A stretch of DNA of 11,591 nt, taken from Flavisolibacter sp. (GTDB taxonomy: Bacteria > Bacteroidota > Bacteroidia > Chitinophagales > Chitinophagaceae). Under the pieces are notes generated by a model that saw only the letters and a list, made by a program, of their open reading frames with translations, did not search any database and was not told the origin of the DNA. The stretch lies in NCBI GenBank assembly GCA_025936195.1, contig JAICTW010000021.1, positions 1 to 11,591 on the forward strand, given 5' to 3'. The position numbers and the translations under genes are program-made. Below, piece after piece: positions 1-6,733 of the stretch (position 1 is the stretch's first letter; each line of letters begins with the position of its first letter).

Positions 1-1196
1 AGAGCAATATTCACATCACCAAAATGATTTCCCTCCAAAGAGAATGTTGCTGCTTTGGTTTGAAGTGTTTCCGCATCCAATGCACGGGGAATCTGCGCTT
101 GTGTAAAATAATAGTTTGCGCTTTTGGGAAGGAGTTGCAAAACCGGATCAACATCCTTGTCCTTTACCATTCCAATAATGATGTGAAGTTTGCTGTACCT
201 AATTTTTTCAAGATGCTGCAACATTTGCTCCATGCCGTCTTTGTTGTGTGCCACTTCCAAAACGACAGTTGGATTTTCGTGGATCACTTCCCATCGTCCG
301 TGCAATCCGGTGAGTTGTTTTATATTTTTTAATGCTGATTGAATTTGCTCTTGTGTGATCTTCCATTCTTTCAACAGGTCAATGGCTTGCAAAACAGACA
401 GAATGTTTTTTGTTTGGTAAAGGCCGGGAAGATCGAGTTCGTAAGTTGTGGGGAATGCTCCTTTATGGCTGACCGAAATTTCAATTGAGCTATTCGAAAG
501 CTGATAATCTTTGACGGAAAAATTTTCTTCGGCAAAATAAATGGGTGCCTGCTTTTGCGAAGCAATTGTTGTAAAAACGGTTTCGGTTTCTTTCTTCTTT
601 TCACCAACGACCACAGGAATGTTTTCTTTGATAATGCCTGCTTTTTCAAATGCAATTTCTTCCAACGTGTTTCCCAATAAATTCATGTGGTCCCAACCAA
701 TGTTGGTGATGACGGATAGTTCAGGAGTGATAACATTGGTGCTGTCCAATCTTCCTCCCAAACCAACTTCCACAATGGCAATATCTACTTTCTGCTTAAC
801 AAAATAATCAAAGGCCATCGCTACCGTGATCTCAAAAAAGGAAGGTTGGATTTCTGCAATGGCGGGCTTTATCCGTTCTACAAAATCAACAACAAAATCT
901 TTCTCACACATTGCTCCATTTATCTTAATCCGCTCCCTGAAATCATATAAATGTGGCGAAGTGTATAACCCGGTTTTATAACCTGCTGTTTGAAAAATAG
1001 CCGCCAGCATGTGGCTTACAGAACCTTTACCGTTTGTGCCGGCAATGTGAATGCTTTTAAATTTTTTTTGCGGATGATCCAATCTTTCGCAAAGCAGTAA
1101 AGTATTGATGAGGTCTTTCTTAAGTGCAGCGCTGCCCATGCGGCTGAACATGGGCAGTGTGTTGTATAAATAATCTATTGTTTGCTGATAGTTCAT
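1..1196 (-). CDS. folC: Folylpolyglutamate/dihydrofolate synthase FolC, 3' end cut by window edge
   Basis: This cytoplasmic Mur-ligase-like enzyme adds glutamate to dihydropteroate and/or tetrahydrofolates using ATP. The minus strand reads open from an ATG at 1196 to the window edge, giving 398 residues without a stop; family members are usually about 420-430 residues, so only a short C-terminal piece is missing. Visible motifs are the P-loop AGTNGKGS (about residues 52-59), LYTSPHL (77-83), VEVGLGGRLDSTN (142-154), an IGWDHMNLLG segment (about 166-175) and, in the C-terminal ligase domain, GRWEVI followed by VAHNKDGM. The usual aspartate in the DxAHN motif is read here as glutamate (EVAHN). 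The gene lies 24 bp downstream of the TonB-like gene in the same direction, so co-transcription is likely. A perfect hairpin fills that gap and ends one base before the start codon. Identity is secure; whether it is mono- or bifunctional cannot be told from sequence alone. Confidence 0.95.
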   Translation of the reverse strand, partial: MNYQQTIDYLYNTLPMFSRMGSAALKKDLINTLLLCERLDHPQKKFKSIHIAGTNGKGSVSHMLAAIFQTAGYKTGLYTSPHLYDFRERIKINGAMCEKDFVVDFVERIKPAIAEIQPSFFEITVAMAFDYFVKQKVDIAIVEVGLGGRLDSTNVITPELSVITNIGWDHMNLLGNTLEEIAFEKAGIIKENIPVVVGEKKKETETVFTTIASQKQAPIYFAEENFSVKDYQLSNSSIEISVSHKGAFPTTYELDLPGLYQTKNILSVLQAIDLLKEWKITQEQIQSALKNIKQLTGLHGRWEVIHENPTVVLEVAHNKDGMEQMLQHLEKIRYSKLHIIIGMVKDKDVDPVLQLLPKSANYYFTQAQIPRALDAETLQTKAATFSLEGNHFGDVNIA

Positions 1197-1197
1197 T

Positions 1198-1220
1198 CAA
1201 CAGCAAAAATATTGCTGTTG
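1198..1220 (-). promoter_or_regulatory. Perfect 9-bp stem-loop occluding the folC start
   Basis: CAACAGCAA (1198-1206) and TTGCTGTTG (1212-1220) are exact reverse complements separated by five A/T bases. In the minus-strand transcript the hairpin begins directly after the TAG stop of the TonB-like gene (1221-1223) and ends one base before the folC ATG (1194-1196). No T-tract follows, so it does not look like an intrinsic terminator. It is better placed to block ribosome entry at folC unless ribosomes finishing the upstream gene open it. That function is inferred from position only. Confidence 0.55.
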
Positions 1221-2078
1221 CTATTGTACTCTAAAATTAAATATTCGGGTCTCCTTAAAGCCACCATCCATTTTTGGAAATTTCACTTTATGTAACTGGT
1301 CAATGGCAAGACTGTATTGTTTGCTGGACCTTGCTAAGGTTGATCCTCTTGTCTGGTAATTGGCAGAAATCAATTGTCCATTTTCATCCACTTCTATATC
1401 AATAGCGATTTTACCGTTTTCATCAAAATCTCCTTCAAAATCTTTTATACGCATGCTATACGCATTCGTTCCGATGTATTTTCTTCCATTTGGGTTTCCA
1501 TTATGTACGCCTTTATCACCGGGACCGTCACCGGGACCTTGTCCACCCGGACGATTATATCCAGGGACATCCGTATTGCCACCATTGCCGCTTCCTCTGG
1601 TGCTGGTCATTAAGGCGCGGGGCTTTTGTTCAACAGGTTTAGCTTTTGTCGTTTGATCGTTTTCGTTATTGTTGATCTCTTTATTGGTGTTAGGCGTTTT
1701 TGCTTTTGTTATGGGAGGAGAACTTGGATGCTCTTCTGTTTCTACATCTTTCGTTGCTACCTGGCTGATTATACTTTTTGTAGGAGCAGGATTCACTTCA
1801 GAAGAAGTCGGTGCAGAACTTGGTGTTCCGGTAACAATGGGCTGAATTTTTCCTGTACCCACATCATTGTTTCCAAGATTCACATCATCATCAAGCGGTT
1901 CATCCGGTAAAGCAATTTCAACATATTGTGGTTCCGGTGGAATTTCTTCCGGAGGCAGGGTCATCTTTGCAAACAGAAAAAGAATCAGCAAACCACCTAC
2001 GATACCAGCAGTATAGGTAAGAGCTTTAATATTTTTTTGCTTTTCGAACTCTGCCGAAAATAAAATTGCGTTGTTCAT
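1221..2078 (-). CDS. TonB/TolA-like energy-transducer family protein
   Basis: The product is predicted to be anchored in the inner membrane and to span the periplasm. With the start at 2078 it has 285 residues: a short cytoplasmic N-terminus, one membrane helix (about 21-38), a Pro/Glu-rich stretch (PPEEIPPEP, about 42-50), a long low-complexity Ser/Thr/Pro/Asn/Lys linker, a Gly-rich stretch (about 161-197), and a small folded C-terminal domain (about 205-285) containing GKIAIDIEVDENGQL. This layout is that of TonB or TolA proteins, which carry proton-motive energy to the outer membrane. An in-frame ATG at 2117 would add 13 residues. I prefer 2078 because MNNAILFSAEFEKQK is a typical N-terminus for this family and a possible promoter element overlaps the upstream ATG. 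No exbB/exbD genes are adjacent, so the energising partner must be elsewhere. The C-terminal domain matches TonB only loosely; a gliding- or secretion-related TonB-like protein is an alternative. Confidence 0.75.
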   Translation of the reverse strand: MNNAILFSAEFEKQKNIKALTYTAGIVGGLLILFLFAKMTLPPEEIPPEPQYVEIALPDEPLDDDVNLGNNDVGTGKIQPIVTGTPSSAPTSSEVNPAPTKSIISQVATKDVETEEHPSSPPITKAKTPNTNKEINNNENDQTTKAKPVEQKPRALMTSTRGSGNGGNTDVPGYNRPGGQGPGDGPGDKGVHNGNPNGRKYIGTNAYSMRIKDFEGDFDENGKIAIDIEVDENGQLISANYQTRGSTLARSSKQYSLAIDQLHKVKFPKMDGGFKETRIFNFRVQ

Positions 2079-2114
2079 AAATAAAAGATTGTTGGCTTTG
2101 ACAGGATAACGGTG

Positions 2115-2123
2115 CAAAAGTTA
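2115..2123 (-). promoter_or_regulatory. Possible -7 element for the TonB-like/folC unit
   Basis: Read on the minus strand this is TAACTTTTG, one base longer than the Bacteroidota TAnnTTTG -7 element. It would place the transcript start at roughly 2108, just inside the longer 2117 reading, which favours the 2078 start codon. No clear -33 element was found, so this is weak. Confidence 0.25.
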
Positions 2124-2171
2124 GATAAATTGCCGGGAAATGGTAAAGGAAGAAAAATGTTTTAACAAATG

Positions 2172-2226
2172 GGTTACAGGATTCAGGTTAGGGGTTGCCA
2201 TTCCCTTGTATCTTGAACCTGTAACC
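2172..2226 (-). terminator. Imperfect long inverted repeat after the SDR gene, possible terminator or intergenic repeat
   Basis: GGTTACAGG (2172-2180) pairs exactly with CCTGTAACC (2218-2226). After one bulged A (2181) six more pairs form (2182-2187 with 2212-2217, one of them G-T), enclosing a loop of about 24 bases. In the minus-strand transcript it starts 10 bases past the SDR stop codon and is followed by a broken T-rich stretch (ATTTGTTAAAACATTTTT), so it could act as a weak terminator. The wording (gttacagg, ttcagg, aacctgtaacctgaa) also resembles short repeats commonly seen between genes in Bacteroidota; no second copy occurs in this window. Confidence 0.45.
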
Positions 2227-2236
2227 TGAAACATCG

Positions 2237-2959
2237 TTAAACCAGTCTTCGGTACAGGCTATAAGGCAATCGCTTCACCATCTGCGCCACCAACCACCAG
2301 CGTTTGGAAATATAAGCCACTCTTTTCTTTCTTTCAATTGCTTTTATGATTTGAGTGGCTGCTTTTTCTTTTGGTGTTACCCAGAATTGCCGGTTTCCTT
2401 TAGCCATTTTTGTATTGATAAACCCTGGGCGTATGTCTGTGACAACAATATCTTTCTTTAATTTTTTTGCTTTGATGTTCAATCCTTCGGCATAATTACT
2501 CATGAAGGCTTTGCTGGCACTGTACGCCGGCGCCAGACTGTTTCCTCTTACCGCAGCAACAGATGATGTGATGGCAATCTGTCCATAACCTTGTTGAACA
2601 AAATAGTTAAACACATAACTCACGATGTCAACAAAGCCATTGACATTTGTGCGTGTTGTTTTTCTTTCAATTTCAACATTCAGATCTTTCGATGGATCAC
2701 CATAACCGGAGTTATAGATAAGAAGGTCCAATCCCCCAAGTTCATCAACAAGCTGCTTAACTTTTTGTTGGTTATTGTTTCCGGTCACATCGAAACAGGA
2801 AGTGAAAATTTGTTTGGGAAATTTTTCTTTCAGTTCATTCAATAGATTTTCACGACGGCCGGTTACACCAATCTTGTTCTCCTGCGTTGCATACAGGAGC
2901 GCCATTTCCCTGCCAATTCCTGAAGTGGCTCCGATAATAATGATCCGCTTTTGATGCAT
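2237..2959 (-). CDS. Short-chain dehydrogenase/reductase (SDR family NAD(P)-dependent oxidoreductase)
   Basis: This 240-residue cytoplasmic oxidoreductase has the classical SDR fold. Visible elements are the nucleotide-binding GATSGIG loop (10-16), GRR at 34-36 after the second strand (the arginines suggest NADP(H) preference), D57-V58, an NSG variant of the NNAG motif (83-85), N105, the catalytic serine in ITSS (130-133), and Y146-S-A-S-K150. PGF (178-180) is the usual post-catalytic loop. The substrate cannot be predicted. The C-terminal tail is basic and aromatic (KRWWLVAQMVKRLPYSLYRR), which could suggest loose membrane contact as in some SDR7-like members. It is the first gene of a leftward group with the TonB-like gene and folC, although a 158-bp gap with an inverted repeat separates it from the TonB-like start. 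It is divergent from the plus-strand signalling operon and shares that operon's intergenic region. Confidence 0.93.
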   Translation of the reverse strand: MHQKRIIIIGATSGIGREMALLYATQENKIGVTGRRENLLNELKEKFPKQIFTSCFDVTGNNNQQKVKQLVDELGGLDLLIYNSGYGDPSKDLNVEIERKTTRTNVNGFVDIVSYVFNYFVQQGYGQIAITSSVAAVRGNSLAPAYSASKAFMSNYAEGLNIKAKKLKKDIVVTDIRPGFINTKMAKGNRQFWVTPKEKAATQIIKAIERKKRVAYISKRWWLVAQMVKRLPYSLYRRLV

Positions 2960-2970
2960 TCAATTCTTTT

Positions 2971-3011
2971 ACTAAAACAAAAGCAAATATTAGTTTGTTT
3001 TTTGTTTTAGT
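2971..3011. promoter_or_regulatory. Perfect 12-bp inverted repeat in a divergent intergenic region, candidate operator
   Basis: ACTAAAACAAAA (2971-2982) and TTTTGTTTTAGT (3000-3011) are exact reverse complements around a 17-base spacer. The site is 12 bp upstream of the SDR start codon and about 190 bp upstream of the barrel gene. A near match to the Bacteroidota -7 element on the minus strand (AATATTTG, 2984-2991) falls inside the spacer, so a bound regulator could control SDR transcription. Equally it could fold as a hairpin at the start of the SDR mRNA. It is AT-rich, so chance contributes, but 12 of 12 matching is notable. Confidence 0.45.
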
Positions 3012-3146
3012 GAGATCGTTTATTAGGAGGAGGCTCATTGGCCGCCATTATTTTACTTTAATGATTAAGCAGAGGCTCCTTTTTAGTGGAACACAAACCG
3101 CGGCTCAAGGCAAACAAAACGAAGCAACAACGTTTATAATTAATTT

Positions 3147-3176
3147 ACTGTTACTATTGAATCCACCCTATATTTG
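3147..3176 (+). promoter_or_regulatory. Probable promoter of the six-gene signalling operon
   Basis: TATATTTG at 3169-3176 matches the Bacteroidota -7 consensus TAnnTTTG exactly. Eighteen bases upstream is ACTG (3147-3150), a partial match to the TTG-type -33 element. Transcription would begin near 3183, leaving a leader of about 20 bases before the ATG at 3202. The fit of position and consensus is good, but AT-rich DNA makes single matches common. Confidence 0.45.
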
Positions 3177-3201
3177 AAGTAGCTTATTAACCAAACCATT
3201 T

Positions 3202-4230
3202 ATGCACATGCTGTCCCCGCAAATACATAAAGCGGGCATTATTTATTGCTGCTTTATAATCCTAAGCTTTTTATTGACAGTAAAAGCATTTAGTCAAAAC
3301 ACTACCATCAAAGGTTTTGCTGATGTATTGGCTTCTTACGATAAAAAAGCTTCTTTTGGTTTTGATGAGCAGGATTTATTTATCACTTCACAATTAAACG
3401 ACCGCTTTTCGTTTTTAGGAGAAAGCGTTTTTAAATTTGAAAGTTTTTCGCCTACCGATTTTAATGTAAGCATCGAACGCCTTATTGTAAAATACAATTA
3501 TTACGGTAATCATAATATCATTCTTGGCAAAGTACATACGCCCATAAATTACTGGAATGATACCTATCATCACGGCCGTGTTTTCTACCCAACCATTGAA
3601 AGGCCACTGTTATTCGATGCCGAAATTATTCCGCTGCACACAACAGGCATAAATTTTCAGGGTCACGATCTCGGCAATTTAAAATTTGGTTACGATTTTA
3701 TGATTGGTAATGGTTTAGGATCATTGCCGGTAGAAGACAACGACAGATATAAATCAGTAACTGCGGCTGTGCATATAAAGCCCGTTGACAAAATGCGGAT
3801 CGGCGCTTCTTATTATAGTGATGTGGTATCAAAAGGTGCCACGGTTGAAGGCAAATTAATCAACTGGAAAGTCCGCCAGCAACTGGTTACAGGCTCCTTT
3901 GCCTATTTCGGTAAAAAGTTTGAGCTGCTCGCAGAAAGTACATTAGCGTTAAACCATACGGATACCACCGGCACCAAGCAAACGCATGCCTCTTATTTAT
4001 ATACCGGTTATAAGATAACACAAAAACTAATTCCTTACTTACGTGTTGACGATTTGCATTATCAGAATGGAGAGTTGCTTTTTACAAAAGATAATACCCG
4101 ATCGTTCCTTCTTGGTTTACGATACCAGATCAATTATCTCACGGTTGTAAAGATGGAATACCAGCACATAAAACAGGAACTGGAAGGCAGTGCTAATAAA
4201 GTAACATTGCAAATAGCTATTGGTTTTTAG
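3202..4230 (+). CDS. Outer-membrane beta-barrel (porin-like) protein
   Basis: The 342-residue product has a signal peptide: a hydrophobic core at about residues 11-27, with likely cleavage after AFS, before Q32. The rest alternates short polar and aromatic strands without transmembrane helices and ends in phenylalanine (IAIGF), as expected of an outer-membrane barrel. Recognisable pieces are LGKVHTP (108-114) and the aromatic segment YWNDTYHHGRVFYPTIERP (117-134), which resembles porins of the phosphate-selective OprO/P type and related Bacteroidota barrels. The specific substrate is unknown. A second ATG two codons in is equally usable. It is the first gene of the plus-strand operon and lies 3 bp before the phosphate-binding-like gene. 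This suggests that the barrel admits or presents the ligand sensed by the downstream proteins; that role is inference from context. Confidence 0.8.
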   Translation: MHMLSPQIHKAGIIYCCFIILSFLLTVKAFSQNTTIKGFADVLASYDKKASFGFDEQDLFITSQLNDRFSFLGESVFKFESFSPTDFNVSIERLIVKYNYYGNHNIILGKVHTPINYWNDTYHHGRVFYPTIERPLLFDAEIIPLHTTGINFQGHDLGNLKFGYDFMIGNGLGSLPVEDNDRYKSVTAAVHIKPVDKMRIGASYYSDVVSKGATVEGKLINWKVRQQLVTGSFAYFGKKFELLAESTLALNHTDTTGTKQTHASYLYTGYKITQKLIPYLRVDDLHYQNGELLFTKDNTRSFLLGLRYQINYLTVVKMEYQHIKQELEGSANKVTLQIAIGF

Positions 4231-4233
4231 AAA

Positions 4234-4716
4234 ATGAAAAGAAACATATACATACAGCTAAGAACAGGGCTCAGGCTTTTCATCAGAGTCTTCGTGTGTA
4301 TGTTTTTTATTTTCTTAAGTATCAGTGCCCGTTCGCAGAACGGAACGCTTACTGTAATAAGCAATACCAACGGAGCACCTTCGGAGCTGAAAATGTCTGA
4401 TTTAAAATCTATTTTCCTGGGTGAAAAACAACGCTGGCATAATGGCAAAAAAATATCAATAGCGTTAATGAAAACAGGCACACCTGCCGGAATGAACACC
4501 TGTAAAAAGATCTATGACATGAGCAGTGATGAGCTGAAAAAGTTTTGGCTGGCATTGGTATTTGAAGGCAAAGCAGAAGCACCTGTGTTTTTTAATACCG
4601 CTTCTGAGCTTGAAAATTTTGTAGCTGAAAATCCCGGCGCCATTGGAATAACCGACCAGCCGCCAGCTTCTGCAGAAACGCATGTTGTTTTAGTAGACGG
4701 TAAGAAAATGTTTTAG
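4234..4716 (+). CDS. Small secreted phosphate-binding-protein-like (PstS-like) domain protein
   Basis: This 160-residue protein has a basic N-terminus and a hydrophobic signal segment (about 15-31), with likely cleavage near SARS-Q35. The mature part of about 125 residues resembles the short PBP-like domains annotated as phosphate ABC transporter substrate-binding proteins. Supporting features are the LKMSDLKSIFLGEKQRWHNGK segment (52-72), G82-T-P-A-G as a possible anion-binding loop, the FW at 104-105 and V-F-E-G at 109-112, and NPGAIGITD (133-141). It is about half the length of a true PstS, and no permease or ATPase is nearby, so it probably acts as a ligand sensor or adaptor rather than a transport component. 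It follows the barrel gene by 3 bp and precedes the sensor kinase by 52 bp. Phosphate or another oxyanion is a reasonable ligand guess but is not demonstrated. Confidence 0.78.
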   Translation: MKRNIYIQLRTGLRLFIRVFVCMFFIFLSISARSQNGTLTVISNTNGAPSELKMSDLKSIFLGEKQRWHNGKKISIALMKTGTPAGMNTCKKIYDMSSDELKKFWLALVFEGKAEAPVFFNTASELENFVAENPGAIGITDQPPASAETHVVLVDGKKMF

Positions 4717-4728
4717 CAGCTTCGGCTG
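4717..4728 (+). other. UUCG tetraloop hairpin between the PBP-like gene and the kinase
   Basis: CAGC-TTCG-GCTG directly follows the stop codon of the PBP-like gene. The stem is only 4 bp, but C(UUCG)G is an unusually stable loop. No proper T-tract follows immediately (CTGTTTTCTTTT comes about 12 bases later), so it may protect or partly attenuate the mRNA rather than terminate it. Confidence 0.3.
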
Positions 4729-4768
4729 ATCGTAATAAGACCTGTTTTCTTTTAAGATAATTTACAAG

Positions 4769-6316
4769 ATGTTTATTCCGATTAAATTTAAAGTTCGGGC
4801 GGCAATACTTATTATAGTCTTACTATTTACCTTTTTTATTCTTTTTTATTTTCCTAAACAGGAAGGAGATTATTTGCTGAAAGCCTACAACAGCCAGGTG
4901 CAAAACCTTGCCAATTCTGTTGCATTGGGTGTAAAGATAGCTTTGAACGAAGAAAATTTTGAAGGCGTTAAAACGGCAATGGAATATGTGAAAGACAAAC
5001 CCGACCTGCTTTTTGTAAGCCTTGTTCAAACAGATACTACATGGAATGATGCGCATACAAAATACACACTTCAGCAAAGCATTTTCGAAACAGTTCCTGC
5101 TAACAGGCATCCTTCTTTGCAAATAACCTCCAGTGATTCTGCTATTGTAAAGCGTACTGGTTTTAGAACGCCATTTATGTCGGGCGAAATAGTGCTGGCG
5201 TTTTCAACAAGGGAAATCAACGAAAACAAAAAGAACATTCGCATTATTTCATTGCTTGTAGGTGCGTTTATTTTGTTGGTTGGAATGATCATCAGTTTCT
5301 GGTTATCAAAAAGTATTTCAAAGCCGGTAGAAGCTTTGAGTAATGCAGCAAAGAAGGTGGGCCAGGGAGATTTATCACCCATTGTTACCAACTATGCAAA
5401 CGATGAAATAGGTGCATTGGCCCAGGTGTTTAATAATATGGTGCAGGCACGTGCCAAAGCATTGCAGCAATTAAATAACACAAATGAAGCTTTATCTGAA
5501 ACCAATAAAACCTTAAGCAGTACTATAAGCGACCTTAAAGCGGCACAGGCGCAGTTAATACAAAGTGAGAAGATGGCAAGTCTGGGTGAACTTACAGCAG
5601 GCATAGCGCATGAAATTCAGAACCCTTTGAATTTTGTAACCAATTTTTCGGAAGTAAATACAGAGCTGATAGATGAATTAAAAGAAGAACTGGCAACAGG
5701 CAATCAGCAACAGGCATTGGAAATAGCTGATACCATAAAAGAAAATGAAGAAAAAATAATTCATCACGGCAAAAGGGCTGATTCGATTGTAAAAAACATG
5801 TTGCAGCATTCGCGTAAAGGCACCGGTCAAAAAGAACCTACTGACATCAATGCGCTGGCGGATGAATGCCTTCGCTTAAGCTATCATGGATTGCGGGCAA
5901 AAGACAAATCTTTTAATGCCAACATGGAAACGAATCTCGATCCTAATGTTGGGATCATTAATATTGTAAACGAAGACATAGGCCGGGTGCTGCTGAATCT
6001 TTTCAACAATGCTTTTTATTCGGTGATGGAAAAGAAAAGACTTTTGAATGGTGATTACAAACCAACTGTTTCTGTGCGAACAGAAAAATTAAAAAATCAA
6101 ATTAAGATGGTAATCCGGGATAATGGCATGGGCATTCCAAAATCAGCACTGGATAAAATATACCAGCCTTTCTTTACCACAAAACCTACGGGAGAAGGAA
6201 CAGGACTGGGACTTTCTATGAGTTATGATATCATCACGAAAGGCCATGGGGGAGAATTGCTGGTGAATACTGTAGAAAAAGAATATGCTGAGTTTCAAAT
6301 TCTATTGCCTGTATAA
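4769..6316 (+). CDS. HAMP-domain sensor histidine kinase
   Basis: This inner-membrane kinase has 515 residues. TM1 is at about 11-28 and a periplasmic sensor of about 128 residues at 29-156; its helix followed by strands (NLANSVALGVKIAL, then DLLFVSLVQTD) suggests a Cache/PAS-like fold. TM2 is at about 158-180, the HAMP linker at about 180-230 and a coiled coil at about 230-268. The HisKA phospho-acceptor is H281 in AHEIQNP. The ATPase domain shows the N box (N410, N413, N414), G1 box DNGMG (451-455), F box PFFTTK (467-472) and G2 box GTGLGLS (477-483). All catalytic elements are present, and no receiver is attached. The two receiver genes immediately downstream (36-bp gap, then overlapping) are the obvious phosphorylation targets. 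The adjacent secreted PBP-like protein may be its ligand-loaded partner (inference). The SLGELTAGIAHEIQNPLNFV core is of a type common in Bacteroidota signalling proteins. Confidence 0.95.
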   Translation: MFIPIKFKVRAAILIIVLLFTFFILFYFPKQEGDYLLKAYNSQVQNLANSVALGVKIALNEENFEGVKTAMEYVKDKPDLLFVSLVQTDTTWNDAHTKYTLQQSIFETVPANRHPSLQITSSDSAIVKRTGFRTPFMSGEIVLAFSTREINENKKNIRIISLLVGAFILLVGMIISFWLSKSISKPVEALSNAAKKVGQGDLSPIVTNYANDEIGALAQVFNNMVQARAKALQQLNNTNEALSETNKTLSSTISDLKAAQAQLIQSEKMASLGELTAGIAHEIQNPLNFVTNFSEVNTELIDELKEELATGNQQQALEIADTIKENEEKIIHHGKRADSIVKNMLQHSRKGTGQKEPTDINALADECLRLSYHGLRAKDKSFNANMETNLDPNVGIINIVNEDIGRVLLNLFNNAFYSVMEKKRLLNGDYKPTVSVRTEKLKNQIKMVIRDNGMGIPKSALDKIYQPFFTTKPTGEGTGLGLSMSYDIITKGHGGELLVNTVEKEYAEFQILLPV

Positions 6317-6352
6317 AAGCAAAATGCATAAATTTAAAATCAAGCCTAACGC

Positions 6353-6733
6353 ATGAACATTCTAGTTGTAGATGATGAGCCGGACATGCAAACGCTTTTT
6401 GAACAAAGGTTCCGGAAAGAGATCCGCGAAGGATTGTTTCATTTTGCATTCGCGAATTCCGGCGAACAGGCGCTTCAATATCTAAGCCTCCATAATCACG
6501 AAGCGGTTTTGATTCTTTCGGATATTAATATGCCCGGAATGAATGGCCTGGAACTGCTCCGCCGCATAAAGGAGCGATACGAAAAACCTCCACCGGTTGT
6601 GATGATGGTAACTGCTTATGGCGACGATGAAAATTACAGGCAGGCAATGAAGTTAGGTGCAGATGATTTTCTTACCAAGCCAATTGATTTTGCCGCATTG
6701 AAAAACAAACTTAAAACGCAGACGCATGGCTAA
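6353..6733 (+). CDS. Stand-alone receiver-domain response regulator (CheY-like)
   Basis: This 126-residue cytoplasmic protein consists of one receiver domain only. The acidic pair D7-D8, phospho-acceptor D57 (in LSDINMPGM), switch T87 and K109 (TKP) are all present, so it should be phosphorylatable. No output domain follows. Its last codons overlap the next gene by 8 bp, which implies translational coupling and a fixed ratio with the cyclase protein. It closely resembles the receiver of the next gene, including the FRKxIRE segment after helix 1 and SDINMP around the aspartate, so the two probably arose by tandem duplication. It could act as a phosphate sink, a competitor for the kinase, or a regulator of another protein such as the HD-YitT product; the choice between these is open. 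Confidence 0.93.
   Translation: MNILVVDDEPDMQTLFEQRFRKEIREGLFHFAFANSGEQALQYLSLHNHEAVLILSDINMPGMNGLELLRRIKERYEKPPPVVMMVTAYGDDENYRQAMKLGADDFLTKPIDFAALKNKLKTQTHG

Noticed and set aside
1360..1910. Several plus-strand open frames across the TonB-like gene
   Set aside because: They are antisense to a clear coding region with a TM helix and linker; their Pro/Gly/Cys-rich translations reflect the complementary low-complexity linker.
2078..2117. Longer N-terminus for the TonB-like protein from the ATG at 2117
   Set aside because: The extra 13 residues look unlike a TonB-family N-terminus, and a possible promoter element overlaps that ATG.
2995..3177. Plus-strand 60-residue open frame upstream of the barrel gene
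   Set aside because: It overlaps the inverted repeat and the likely promoter, has a low-complexity tail (INLLLLLNPP) and resembles no family.
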